DNA of 33,768 bases from Chryseobacterium elymi. GTDB taxonomy: Bacteria; Bacteroidota; Bacteroidia; Flavobacteriales; Weeksellaceae. Position 1 is the stretch's first letter. Each line of letters starts with the position of its first letter. The notes under the pieces were generated by a model. It did no database searches, was not told the origin of the DNA, and was given only the letters and a program-made list of their open reading frames with translations. This document shows, one piece after another, positions 1 to 8,039 of the stretch. Location of the stretch: assembly GCF_003385495.1 (NCBI RefSeq), contig NZ_QNUH01000028.1, positions 1 to 33,768 on the forward strand. Direction: 5' to 3'. The translations under genes were made by a program, and so were the position numbers.

Positions 1-457
1 AAAGCTACATCTTTTTATTTTTTTGAAAAACCACCCGTTTTTCAAACTTTTCCTCTTTTCACCCCGAGGCAGAGCCTCGAGGAATTCTTTAGATTAAAAA
101 ATGTGGGAATTTTACACGAAAAAAAGAGAATTTTGCAGGATAAATATTCCATATATATTATCAAAATCCAACAAGATCCCGACCAGAAAATAATTATACA
201 CTTCTTGTGATTGGTTGGATTCCGGAATTTCACCATATACTTCTCCAGATATACAGTCATATCTCTTTTGGAAAACAAAGCATATATCTATTTGTAAATC
301 AAACAGAAAATTATAATAATTTTAAAATGATGTATGTATGATGTACATAGTTTCTGGCAAATACAGAAAAATTATATTAGCTTTGGTAAATTTTGTAGTC
401 TGGTTGGCAGGTATAAAATTCTCTCTCTATATATTAATAATATTAAATAATTTCATA
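1..457. other. Intergenic stretch with two hairpins, no supported gene
   Basis: No convincing gene lies before the ATG at 458. Two hairpins are visible. One has a 9-bp stem at 22-30/38-46 with a 7-base loop and a T-rich tail on the plus strand, so it could terminate a plus-strand gene outside the window. The other is a 6-bp GC stem (CGAGGC/GCCTCG) at 65-79 without a T-tract. The rest is AT-rich. Confidence 0.4.
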
Positions 458-1306
458 ATGAAAAAAATAAAACCTCTTTTAGTCATTCTTTTACTAATGA
501 TAACATCTATCAGCTTTGGACAAATCACAAAAGAAAGAAAGCCGGACAGAATTATCAAAAAGGATTATGTGATCATTGAAGCTTTCGTGAAAAAAATAAC
601 TGAGAAAAACATAGAATATTCCATGCCCAATGAAGATTTGATCAATACCTTGGATACTTCTCATATTGGTCGTATAGAATTTGCTAATGGAAAAACTCAA
701 ACATTTACAGAAGCCAAGGAAAACAATGATGTATCCAATACTTCCGGGTCTAAACACGACCCTTCAAATATAGAAATTACCCCTAATACCATAGCTATTC
801 TACCTGTCCCTTTTGTCAATACAGAAACATTGGTAACATCAGAAGAGCTTTCAAAATTTGCTCAAAATGATGTATATGATGAACTCATTAAGAAATCATC
901 AAATATAGCACCTCTTACCGTTCAGGATCCTAGAACTACAAACAGTTTATTAAGAAAAGCAGGAATAGATTATAAAAACATTGACGAGACTTCTATTGAA
1001 GATATCCAAAATATTTTAGGGGTAGATAATATAGTTGCCGCAAAGGTTTCCTATACAGTAACCGAGAATCAGAGCTCTTATGGTTCCACAACCATAAAAA
1101 GTGGACAGAAAGACAAAGCAACAGTTTCGGATTACTCTAATACGAATAAAAACATGAAATATGAATATCATATCTATTTTGATATGTATAAAAAAGGAAA
1201 TAAGATTTACACCAAAAACCGAAGTCCTTTTTTTACCACCAAAGATTCCTGGAAAGATTCATTAACCTATCTGCTAAAACGTAGCCCGATTTACATCAAA
1301 AAGTAA
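458..1306 (+). CDS. Secreted protein of unknown function, CsgG/TolB-like C-terminal half
   Basis: This is a 282-residue protein. The ATG at 458 was chosen over an upstream in-frame ATG at 338 because it begins a clean signal peptide (MKKIKPLLVILLLMITSISF, then GQ). The first part (about residues 25-75) has the look of a surface-exposed adaptor. From about residue 105 the pattern TIAILPVPFVNTE...AQNDVYDELIKKS...LTVQDPRTTNSLLRKAGI...ILGVDNIVAAKVSYT recalls CsgG/TolB-N-like periplasmic proteins, which detect or bind envelope partners. That resemblance comes from pattern reading and is weak. It stands alone in its orientation and ends at a strong terminator. No function is assigned. Confidence 0.8.
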   Translation: MKKIKPLLVILLLMITSISFGQITKERKPDRIIKKDYVIIEAFVKKITEKNIEYSMPNEDLINTLDTSHIGRIEFANGKTQTFTEAKENNDVSNTSGSKHDPSNIEITPNTIAILPVPFVNTETLVTSEELSKFAQNDVYDELIKKSSNIAPLTVQDPRTTNSLLRKAGIDYKNIDETSIEDIQNILGVDNIVAAKVSYTVTENQSSYGSTTIKSGQKDKATVSDYSNTNKNMKYEYHIYFDMYKKGNKIYTKNRSPFFTTKDSWKDSLTYLLKRSPIYIKK

Positions 1307-1396
1307 AAATAAGCTGTCTCATAAAACTAATTGTAGACCACTGAAAAACTAACAATGAAGAGAACATCTTAAACCGAATTAGTCAATACAAAACTT

Positions 1397-1432
1397 AAAA
1401 ACCGCCTCAGGATTATTGAGGCGGTTTTTTAA
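1397..1432. terminator. Bidirectional intrinsic terminator
   Basis: The stem ACCGCCTCA/TGAGGCGGT (1401-1409 with 1417-1425) has a 7-base loop, an A-run before it and a T-run after it. It therefore works in both directions and closes both the plus-strand gene ending at 1306 and the minus-strand isomerase gene ending at 1449. Confidence 0.9.
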
Positions 1433-1448
1433 TATCTTAAATTTTCAA

Positions 1449-2567
1449 TTACTGTACTTTCACAAGCTCAACATCGAAGATCAGCCAAGCATTTGGCGGG
1501 ATAACGCCTCCTGCCCCTCTTTCTCCGTAAGCCATTGCCGGCGGGATCAATAATGTAGCAGCTTCACCTTCTTTAAGCAACAGGATACCTTCATCCCACC
1601 CCTTGATTACTCTTCCCATTCCGATTGGAATTTCGATAGGCTCATTTCTTTTGAATGAAGAATCGAATTCTGTACCGTCGATTAATTTGCCTGCATAGTG
1701 TACAGATACATTGTCACCAGCCTTAGGAGCTTTTCCAGCTGCTGCCGTTTTAGTGATCTTATAATATAATCCTGATTCAGTTTTCTGCATTCCAGCTTTA
1801 AGGTCTTCAACCATTTTCTCCTGGTTAGCTTTGAATTCCTCTTCTTTTTTCTTTCTGTCAGCTTCTTCCTTAGCGATATAAGCTTTATTATTTTCTGCGA
1901 TTTTAGCTTTACCTTCTGTGAAAGTTTTTGCTGCGTCGTAGTTTTTGTATTCGTCACCTTTGCTGAAAACAGAAACTTTTTCTAAAACGATGTCTGTTTT
2001 AGGCTTATCCTGAGCTCCTTTTTCTACGTTAGCGATTGCGTCGATTACGTCATTACCTTTTACCACTTTTCCGAAGATCGTGTGTCTTCCGTCCAACCAA
2101 GGGGTTGCTACTTCAGTAATGAAGAACTGAGAACCGTTTGTATTAGGTCCTGAGTTTGCCATAGAAAGGATTCCTTTTCCAGTATGCTTAAGGTCGTTTT
2201 TCTCGTCCTCGAATTTATATCCGGGATCTCCCATTCCTGTTCCCTGAGGATCACCTCCCTGGATCATGAAATCTTTAATCACTCTGTGGAAAATAGTTCC
2301 GTCATAATAAGGAACTCCTTTCGCCTTAGCTTTGTTGTCTATTTTCCCTTCTGCAAGTCCAATAAAATTGGCTACAGTTACCGGTGCTTTTTTGTCTTCG
2401 AACTGCACGATCAGGTTTCCTTTAGAAGTCTGAAGATTTGCATAAAGTCCGTTGTTAAGACCTTCGTAAGTTTCTTTGTCTACGTTCATTTTTTTATAGA
2501 TTGGGGTACAACTCATCAGCGAGATACTTGCCGCTGCCAGAATTATATTCTTGTTAAACAATTTCAT
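1449..2567 (-). CDS. Lipoprotein peptidyl-prolyl isomerase: cyclophilin-FKBP fusion
   Basis: This 372-residue protein joins two unrelated proline isomerase folds. The N-terminus is a lipoprotein signal (ILAAASISLMSC, lipid-modified Cys at about 20). Residues about 40-205 form a cyclophilin domain with the hallmark FHRVIKDFMIQGGDPQGTG, MANSGPNTNGSQFFI and WLDGRHTIFGKV motifs. A charged Lys/Glu-rich helix (about 215-260) leads to a C-terminal FKBP domain (about 265-372: GDNVSVHYAGKLIDGTEFDS...GRVIKGWDEGI...IPPAMAYGERGAGGVIPPN). It is expected to act on the periplasmic side, attached to a membrane, folding exported proteins. It starts three bases after the gldI-like gene, so the two are one operon read gldI first. 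Both active-site sets look intact. Confidence 0.92.
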   Translation of the reverse strand: MKLFNKNIILAAASISLMSCTPIYKKMNVDKETYEGLNNGLYANLQTSKGNLIVQFEDKKAPVTVANFIGLAEGKIDNKAKAKGVPYYDGTIFHRVIKDFMIQGGDPQGTGMGDPGYKFEDEKNDLKHTGKGILSMANSGPNTNGSQFFITEVATPWLDGRHTIFGKVVKGNDVIDAIANVEKGAQDKPKTDIVLEKVSVFSKGDEYKNYDAAKTFTEGKAKIAENNKAYIAKEEADRKKKEEEFKANQEKMVEDLKAGMQKTESGLYYKITKTAAAGKAPKAGDNVSVHYAGKLIDGTEFDSSFKRNEPIEIPIGMGRVIKGWDEGILLLKEGEAATLLIPPAMAYGERGAGGVIPPNAWLIFDVELVKVQ

Positions 2568-2570
2568 TAT

Positions 2571-3083
2571 TTATAGCGTTTTTAATTTTATGATTAATGG
2601 TATATCATTGTCTATATTCTTTTCGTCTCCAAAGGTTCCGTAAGCCAGTGAAGAAGGTACCAAAAGCGTCACTTCCTCTCCATCATGCATAAAACGCAAA
2701 GCATTCTCTACCGCTTTCAGTTCATCAAAATGCCCGAATCTGGCATCTCTTCTTTCGAAAGGCTTATCATAGATTTTGGTTTCATCAAAATCATAGAGAT
2801 CATAAGAATAAGAGATGGGTGTATTATCCGCTCTTCTTTCTCTCTGATCAAAACCTTCAACAGTCACCCAGTAATTAAGCTGTGTAGGATAATACTTTAT
2901 GCGCTGACCACTGATCCAATCCTGGATCTGGCCCCGCTCTATGGTATTCAGGTTTCTCATCCTTTCTTTGGAAACATCCAGGTCTTTCTGGCTCAACACT
3001 CCGCCTACGGGAGGATGCGCCGTGGGTGCATTCCGGTTACAGCTTAGCAGACTTATTACTGAGATGAAGAGTAATTTTTTCAT
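2571..3083 (-). CDS. gldI: GldI-type gliding-associated FKBP lipoprotein
   Basis: This 170-residue protein was started at the ATG at 3083, because MKKLLFISVISLLSC is a lipoprotein signal. The longer frame from 3125 adds 14 residues without such a role. The C-terminal half is FKBP-like (LKAVENALRFMHDGEEVTLLVPSSLAYGTFGDEKNIDNDIPLIIKLKTL region). It lacks several FKBP signature residues, as GldI proteins do. In Flavobacterium johnsoniae GldI is a lipoprotein needed for gliding and linked to the type IX secretion machinery; that it does the same here is an inference. It is the first gene of a pair with the cyclophilin-FKBP gene, three bases apart. Confidence 0.82.
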   Translation of the reverse strand: MKKLLFISVISLLSCNRNAPTAHPPVGGVLSQKDLDVSKERMRNLNTIERGQIQDWISGQRIKYYPTQLNYWVTVEGFDQRERRADNTPISYSYDLYDFDETKIYDKPFERRDARFGHFDELKAVENALRFMHDGEEVTLLVPSSLAYGTFGDEKNIDNDIPLIIKLKTL

Positions 3084-3219
3084 AAACTTTTGCGAAAATA
3101 CGCATTTCGGGGAAATATTGTTCAATAGGCTTTAAAAAATTTGGAGAAAATGGTGAAGTATTTCCAGGGGATGGAATTATGGGTGATTTAAAGATTAAAA
3201 ATTCAAGGATTTAAAAATT

Positions 3220-3401
3220 TTAACCCCAAAAGTCACAAAAGATTTGAAACACTTAAATGTATTTAAAGTTTAAAATACAACTGCAAAAAAGTACATTTAA
3301 GTTCTGATGAAAATCTTTGATTTTCTGCTTATGTGATCTTATTGTTTTCGGGATGGTAAGACTTTTATAATTAAAAAAACTTTTGTGACTTTTGGGGTTA
3401 A
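3220..3401. repeat. 182-bp element with perfect 22-bp terminal inverted repeats
   Basis: Bases 3220-3241 and 3380-3401 are exact reverse complements (22 of 22), with TTAACCCCAAAAGTCAC at the outer side. A second inverted pair of 11 bases lies inside (ACTTAAATGTA at about 3251-3261 with TACATTTAAGT at about 3293-3303). The interior has no reading frame. The shape fits a small non-autonomous mobile element or an interspersed palindromic repeat. It sits in the gene-free stretch 3084-3467, upstream of the gldI operon start. Confidence 0.65.
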
Positions 3402-3419
3402 ATAGATGGGTATTTAAAA

Positions 3420-3446
3420 CAAAAAATCACCCCGAAAAGAGGTGAT
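3420..3446 (-). terminator. Intrinsic terminator of the spondin lipoprotein gene
   Basis: Read on the minus strand, the stem ATCACC/GGTGAT (3441-3446 with 3426-3431) is followed by a T6 tract (complement of 3421-3426). It lies about 20 bases past the stop codon of the minus-strand gene ending at 3468. Confidence 0.65.
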
Positions 3447-3467
3447 CATGTATTTAATATTCAAATA

Positions 3468-4748
3468 TTATTGAATAGTCACCTTAATCATCTGTGGAAG
3501 TGACGGAAGTGTATTGAACTGGTTCGGGTTGGCAAGCTGCTGTACCGGCTGGCTTTCAGCCTCAGCCGGCTCCGACCCTATGTGGGCACCTGGAAAAGAG
3601 CTCTGTAAAGTTCCACTGTCAAAAAGCCCAATGATCGAAGAGATATCGCCGCGCGTTGAGCCGTCTACCCCGTTATTCATAGCCGCAATAAACCAGTCAT
3701 TGGATTGTCCGTACATTGTTGCCAGTGCAATACGGTCTCCTTTACGTGTAGATATTACCTGTGAAGCCTTACCGCCGTTATTTCCGTTTATTCTAGGTTG
3801 TAAAACGCCTGTGGCCGGATCTTTAAGGACGAATACTTCTTTTATTCCCGGCTTGGCTTTAAGGAAAGTTGCCAAAACATCAGCATTGCCCTCTTGAGAA
3901 AGTTCCTTCAAACCTTCTCCACGGTCATTCTCCCCTGTTTTAAAGATAGGATTGTCATTACCACTGTAGACTACGACCAATACCGGTGAAAACGCAGAAT
4001 TAGGTCCTGTAATACCCGTAAGGTATTGCTCAAGAGGGATTGTTTTTCCCAATTCAGCAAGATCCGTTAAACCATTGGCTGACAATTTTCCAGGTGAAAA
4101 AATAGGATCATCTTTCAAAAGTGCTGTTCCTGAAATATGGGAGACAGCCCAGACTCCTGCGCTTATTGGTGTTTCATTGGCTGTACCGCCTGAAGTATTG
4201 CTTAGTTTCAAAGTAAACTTGGTTCCTCCTTCATGAGTCAGTTCCGCTTTCAGCAATTGTGAGGCAGGTGTTGCCAATGCAATTTCTGTAACATTCAGCG
4301 GGGTATCTTCTGCTTCTCCCGGATGATTAACAGCAGGACCTGTAGGTTCATTTTTACGTGTTCCGTTATCCCAAAGCCGTATCTGAGAAGAAACATCTCC
4401 CGTTACCGGATCACCGTTATTCTGGTAAAGTTTGATTCCCGGATTGGCAGGAGCAAAAAACAGGTCATTACTGTTTCCGTACATAGCTGCGAAACTTACA
4501 GCCTGCCCTTTTCCTGCGTAAAATGTAAAAGAAGCTGATTCTCCGGGATTAATGACAGGAGACGATCCCGCATTCTTGAATGTTCCGAACTGTGTCAGTG
4601 CTTTACTTTCAATTATATTTTCTACAGTTATTGTGGCTGCATCGTTTACCAACATTTCTCCGTCATCATCTTTACTGCATGAGGAAACAGCCAAAATACT
4701 GATCACAGAAAGCAGACCAAGAGGTAATTTGAACTTTACGAATTGCAT
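3468..4748 (-). CDS. Lipoprotein with two spondin-type domains
   Basis: This 426-residue exported lipoprotein has the signal LSVISILAVSSC followed by SKDDDGE; acidic residues after the Cys are common in surface-exposed Bacteroidetes lipoproteins. Two Spondin_N-like repeats follow. The first is at about residues 42-200 (AAMYGNSNDLFFAP, DVSSQIRLWDNGT, PGEAEDTPL). The second is at about 250-420 (LATMYGQSNDWFIAA, DISSIIGLFDSGT, GAHIGSEPAEAESQPV). The matching (A/T)MYGxSND(L/W)F and D(V/I)SSxIxL(W/F)D motifs show internal duplication. Spondin domains usually mediate binding or adhesion; the ligand here is unknown. It is a single-gene unit with its own terminator. Confidence 0.85.
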   Translation of the reverse strand: MQFVKFKLPLGLLSVISILAVSSCSKDDDGEMLVNDAATITVENIIESKALTQFGTFKNAGSSPVINPGESASFTFYAGKGQAVSFAAMYGNSNDLFFAPANPGIKLYQNNGDPVTGDVSSQIRLWDNGTRKNEPTGPAVNHPGEAEDTPLNVTEIALATPASQLLKAELTHEGGTKFTLKLSNTSGGTANETPISAGVWAVSHISGTALLKDDPIFSPGKLSANGLTDLAELGKTIPLEQYLTGITGPNSAFSPVLVVVYSGNDNPIFKTGENDRGEGLKELSQEGNADVLATFLKAKPGIKEVFVLKDPATGVLQPRINGNNGGKASQVISTRKGDRIALATMYGQSNDWFIAAMNNGVDGSTRGDISSIIGLFDSGTLQSSFPGAHIGSEPAEAESQPVQQLANPNQFNTLPSLPQMIKVTIQ

Positions 4749-4793
4749 AGTATTCTAAATTTTGTGAAAAATTACCAATAATTGGCGAGAAAA

Positions 4794-4826
4794 TAAAAAA
4801 ACCAGCAGAAATTTATTCTGCCGGTT
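4794..4826 (-). terminator. Intrinsic terminator of ilvE
   Basis: On the minus strand the stem CCGGCAGAA/TTCTGCTGG (one G-T pair) with a short AT loop is followed by a T-run (complement of about 4794-4800). It lies about 30 bases beyond the ilvE stop codon. Confidence 0.75.
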
Positions 4827-4852
4827 GTATTATAAATCAAATAATATTGAAA

Positions 4853-5926
4853 TTAAACAGTTTCCAGAACGTCTTTTTCAACCATAACTCTCCATCCGAA
4901 AGGATCTTCGCTAAGGTTATTCTGAAGGTCTGTAAGGTCCTTTTTAAGAATAGCTGCAAAACTTTCTTCATCTGACAATTTAGGAAGTTCAAGTTTTGTG
5001 CCTTCATAGCCTAAAGCCTGGAATACGGTCGTTACAACAGCTGTTCCCACTCCCCAAACTTCTTTAAGCGTTCCGTTCTTTTGAGCTTCTACAACTGTTT
5101 TTACAGCAACAGGCTCTATCTTCACCTCGATTCCTCTTTTCTTGGCAAGTTGGATAAAGCTGTCTCTTGTTACCCCGTCAAGGATTTTTTCAGAAGTAGG
5201 CGGCGTATAGATGGTATCGTTAATTCTTACAAATACATTCATTGTTCCACTTTCTTCAAAGTATTCGTGAGTGGCATCATCAGTCCATATGATCTGCTCA
5301 TAGCCTTCTTCAATAGCAAGCTGTGTAGGATAGAAAGAAGCTGCATAATTCCCTGCTGCTTTAGCAGAACCCACTCCTCCGTTAGCTGCTCTTGAATAAT
5401 GATCTGAAATTTTCACAGAAACCGGTTCTGAATAATAGCTTTTTGCTGGCGTCGCAACGATTGCAAACATATATTTATTAGAAACTCTTGCTTTCAGGGC
5501 TTCCTCTGTTGCAAAAATCAATGGTCTGATATATAATGACATTCCTTCTCCCTGTGGAATCCAGTTTCTGTCGATATCTACTAATGCTTTCAATCCGTCT
5601 AAAAACATTTCTTCAGTCACTTCAGGCATTGCCAGGCGTTTTGCTGATTTATTGATACGTTCAAAATTCTTTTCCGGCCTGAAAAGGAAAACCTGCCCGT
5701 CTTTGTCTTTATAAGCTTTCATACCTTCAAAACAGGCTTGTCCATAGTTTACACCCATCATAGCTGGCGTAAATGGTATTGGACCATAAGGAACCAATTT
5801 CACATCACCCCATTTTCCATTTTCATACTCACATATAACCATATGGTCGATAAAAGTATTTCCAAATGAAAAATTATTCGGATCAAAGTCCGAAAGTCTG
5901 GAGTTTTCAGTTTTTTGAATTATCAT
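4853..5926 (-). CDS. ilvE: Branched-chain amino acid aminotransferase
   Basis: This is a 357-residue class IV PLP-dependent aminotransferase that moves amino groups between glutamate and the 2-oxo acids of leucine, isoleucine and valine in the cytoplasm. The PLP lysine is expected at K189 in GGVGSAKAAGNYAAS. Other family motifs are MGVNYGQACFEGMKAY (substrate loop), SLYIRPLIFAT, and WTDDATHEYFEESGTMNVF before the phosphate-binding region. The length is normal for the bacterial enzyme. A TAnnTTTG box (CAAATTTA at 5952-5959 on the plus strand) lies about 25 bases before the ATG. It is transcribed divergently from mnmD. Confidence 0.95.
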   Translation of the reverse strand: MIIQKTENSRLSDFDPNNFSFGNTFIDHMVICEYENGKWGDVKLVPYGPIPFTPAMMGVNYGQACFEGMKAYKDKDGQVFLFRPEKNFERINKSAKRLAMPEVTEEMFLDGLKALVDIDRNWIPQGEGMSLYIRPLIFATEEALKARVSNKYMFAIVATPAKSYYSEPVSVKISDHYSRAANGGVGSAKAAGNYAASFYPTQLAIEEGYEQIIWTDDATHEYFEESGTMNVFVRINDTIYTPPTSEKILDGVTRDSFIQLAKKRGIEVKIEPVAVKTVVEAQKNGTLKEVWGVGTAVVTTVFQALGYEGTKLELPKLSDEESFAAILKKDLTDLQNNLSEDPFGWRVMVEKDVLETV

Positions 5927-6011
5927 TTTTTAAAATTTTTACGATGTTCTACAAATTTAACATAATTTTCTAAATATAAAAATTTTAGAGTAAATTTGAC
6001 AAAAAAATAGC

Positions 6012-6686
6012 TTGAAAAGAGAAATTAAGACCACCAATGATGGTAGTAAAACCCTGTTTATCAATGACTTAAATGAAAACTACCATTCTCATCACGGAGC
6101 GCTTCAGGAAGCAGAACATGTGTTTATTAAAAACGGACTAAATCAATTAAATGATTACGAAATTAATATTTTAGAACTCGGTTTTGGAACAGGTTTGAAT
6201 GTTTTAGTAACAATTAATGAATATTTAAAAACTGACAAAAATCATGTCATCAATTATTTTTCTCTTGAAAAATATCCCATAAATGAATCCGAAATGAATG
6301 ACCTTGCCTATTTTGAGCATTTTGATAACCCGGAATTCAAAAATATTTATCAAAAAATTCATCAGGCAGAATGGGAAAAACCGTCTGAAATCATTAAAGG
6401 TTTTAACCTGAAAAAGATTGAATGCGACTTTTTTGACCTGAAAGACATAGACTTACCTAAAATCAATCTTGTTTATTATGATTGCTTTGGCGCAAGAGTA
6501 CAGCCGGATCTGTGGGAAAAGCCGCTGTTTGAAATGGTTTCCGACAAAATGTCTGTTAACGGTTTATTAACAACCTACTCTTCTAAAGGAAGCGTAAGAA
6601 GGATTCTTCAGGAGCTGAATTTTAAGGTGGAAAAAAAGCAGGGACCCCCGGGGAAAAGAGAGATGATCAATGCCGTAAAAATGTAA
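6012..6686 (+). CDS. mnmD: tRNA (mnm5s2U34) methyltransferase MnmD
   Basis: This 224-residue SAM-dependent methyltransferase is predicted to complete 5-methylaminomethyl-2-thiouridine at the tRNA wobble position. The SAM-binding motif is NILELGFGTGLNVLVT (about residues 50-65). An acidic adenine-site region follows (YFSLEKYPI), and the family-typical YYDCFGARVQPDLWEKPLFEMV and TYSSKGSVRR motifs are present. The start is TTG at 6012: a stop (TGA 5997-5999) closes the frame upstream, and MKREIKTTNDGSKTLF is the usual N-terminus of the family. It corresponds to the methyltransferase half of the fused MnmC of proteobacteria, without the oxidase domain. Confidence 0.9.
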   Translation: MKREIKTTNDGSKTLFINDLNENYHSHHGALQEAEHVFIKNGLNQLNDYEINILELGFGTGLNVLVTINEYLKTDKNHVINYFSLEKYPINESEMNDLAYFEHFDNPEFKNIYQKIHQAEWEKPSEIIKGFNLKKIECDFFDLKDIDLPKINLVYYDCFGARVQPDLWEKPLFEMVSDKMSVNGLLTTYSSKGSVRRILQELNFKVEKKQGPPGKREMINAVKM

Positions 6687-6799
6687 GGGAGTATAAAATC
6701 CTGAAAGCTGAAAAAGGAGACTATAAAAGACTAATTTGCAAATGGGTTTATTGGCCCTTTCCACATATTTCCTTATTTTAGCTAGACAAAATATTATAT

Positions 6800-7216
6800 A
6801 TGATTGATAAGATCAACATTAGGGTGTATGCGTGTGCAGTAAAGAATAAAAAAGTACTGACCCTGTTTGAAGAATATGCCGGTGAACAATTAATGAAATT
6901 TCCGGGAGGAGGCCTGGAATTTGGCGAAGGACTTATAGAATGTCTTCACCGTGAATTTGATGAAGAGCTGAATGTAAAAATTGAAGTTGTGGAACATTTT
7001 TACACCCAGGAAGATTTTCTGGTTTCGCGTTTCAGAGAAAATGAACAGCTTCTTACCATATATTATATAGTCAATATTACAACAGAGGAAGATTTCCTGA
7101 TCCTTGATCCATGCATCGAGAAAACAGAGTGGATCGATATCGACAGACCGGATAATCCCTTCCCGCTTCCGATAGATCAAATTGTATTCAATAAATTAAA
7201 AGAAAAATTCCTGTAA
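6800..7216 (+). CDS. Nudix hydrolase
   Basis: This 138-residue protein has one Nudix box, GGLEFGE-x7-REFDEELNV (about residues 37-58), preceded by LMKFPG. The final Gly of the consensus is replaced by Asn, which is common. Nudix enzymes hydrolyse a nucleoside diphosphate linked to some other group; the substrate cannot be named from sequence. The C-terminal part (EKTEWIDIDRPDNPFPLPIDQIVF) resembles small flavobacterial Nudix proteins. The stop codon lies inside the terminator stem. Confidence 0.88.
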   Translation: MIDKINIRVYACAVKNKKVLTLFEEYAGEQLMKFPGGGLEFGEGLIECLHREFDEELNVKIEVVEHFYTQEDFLVSRFRENEQLLTIYYIVNITTEEDFLILDPCIEKTEWIDIDRPDNPFPLPIDQIVFNKLKEKFL

Positions 7217-7237
7217 ATAATTTACAGGAATTTTATA
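7204..7237 (+). terminator. Terminator overlapping the Nudix stop codon
   Basis: A perfect 14-bp stem (7204-7217 with 7221-7234) and a 3-base loop, followed by T-rich sequence. The TAA stop at 7214-7216 is part of the stem, so a ribosome at the stop would cover the hairpin. Confidence 0.8.
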
Positions 7238-7283
7238 TTTAAAGTCTGTTCAGATTTATATTTTAAGAAGCTTAAACCGGTTC

Positions 7284-7988
7284 TTATTTTCTAACCTTAA
7301 AATCGGATGCACCGGGATAAGGCTGTAAATAACCGGAATTCCAGTTAGATTGAAGAAGGGATTCCACAAATTCATCTGTTCTGTTTTTATGTGGATTGTA
7401 TTGGTCTTTCAGATCTATATCTGCCATCTTACCTTTTACATTCCACCAGAAAGCGCTCCATCCACCTCTCATCTCTTTAATAATCTCGTAAACGTTTTTT
7501 CCCGTTGCTCTGTTCATCAGCTTGGCAAAAACCTGGCCTTCTGTTGTGGTAAGATCTCTCAGCTGTTTTTCATATTGATCTGCAAGTATATTCTGCCTTT
7601 CTCTTATAAATTTCCTCTTGGCTTTGCTATCCATATCTGTCATATCCGCCTGAATGCCTCTATACTGCTCAAGTGCAGTGACAAATAAAGGATAAACCCT
7701 GTTCAGCTTTTTATTAAGGAAATAATAGTAATTTTTATCCAGCTGATTATTAAACCGCGGCTTATTGACCAGAACCAGCTCATCCAGCACCACCACAGGC
7801 TCACCGTTAATTTCATAAATCTTTACCTTTTGACGTTCGTCATAGTAGTACTTATTACCGAACTCATCAGTTTTTAATGATTCAGCGGGATATTGGTTGA
7901 GGGGTTTTGCAACAATAGAATCCTTCTGACCAAAAACACTGACTCCGAAAAAGAAGATAAAAAGACAGACAATATTACTAAAATTCAT
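7284..7988 (-). CDS. DUF4294 secreted protein
   Basis: This 234-residue protein has a signal peptide (MNFSNIVCLFIFFFGVSVFG, then QKDS), which fixes the ATG at 7988 rather than the upstream codon at 8024. The body matches what I know of DUF4294 proteins of Flavobacteriia: LDELVLVNKPRFNN, the YYYFLNKKLNRVYPLF segment, a basic helical segment (KAKRKFIRERQNIL), TTTEGQVFAKLMNRATG, and GWSAFWWNVKGKM. The function is unknown; it is expected in the periplasm. It is divergent from the M42 peptidase gene (51 bases between starts). Confidence 0.85.
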   Translation of the reverse strand: MNFSNIVCLFIFFFGVSVFGQKDSIVAKPLNQYPAESLKTDEFGNKYYYDERQKVKIYEINGEPVVVLDELVLVNKPRFNNQLDKNYYYFLNKKLNRVYPLFVTALEQYRGIQADMTDMDSKAKRKFIRERQNILADQYEKQLRDLTTTEGQVFAKLMNRATGKNVYEIIKEMRGGWSAFWWNVKGKMADIDLKDQYNPHKNRTDEFVESLLQSNWNSGYLQPYPGASDFKVRK

Positions 7989-8039
7989 TATTTTTACACT
8001 TATAATAACAAAAATTACCCGCAAAAATCATTCCCTTTT

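Noticed and set aside
42..278. Open frame of 78 codons on the minus strand
   Set aside because: It runs through two hairpins, has no signal or domain, and its composition follows the AT-rich background; no promoter or neighbour supports it.
338..457. N-terminal 40-codon extension of the secreted protein
   Set aside because: The signal peptide begins at the ATG at 458; the extension would place a second hydrophobic stretch before it and has no purpose.
3220..3401. Insertion sequence or remnant of a transposase gene
   Set aside because: No reading frame inside the 182 bp and no transposase motif nearby; only the inverted-repeat shape is supported.
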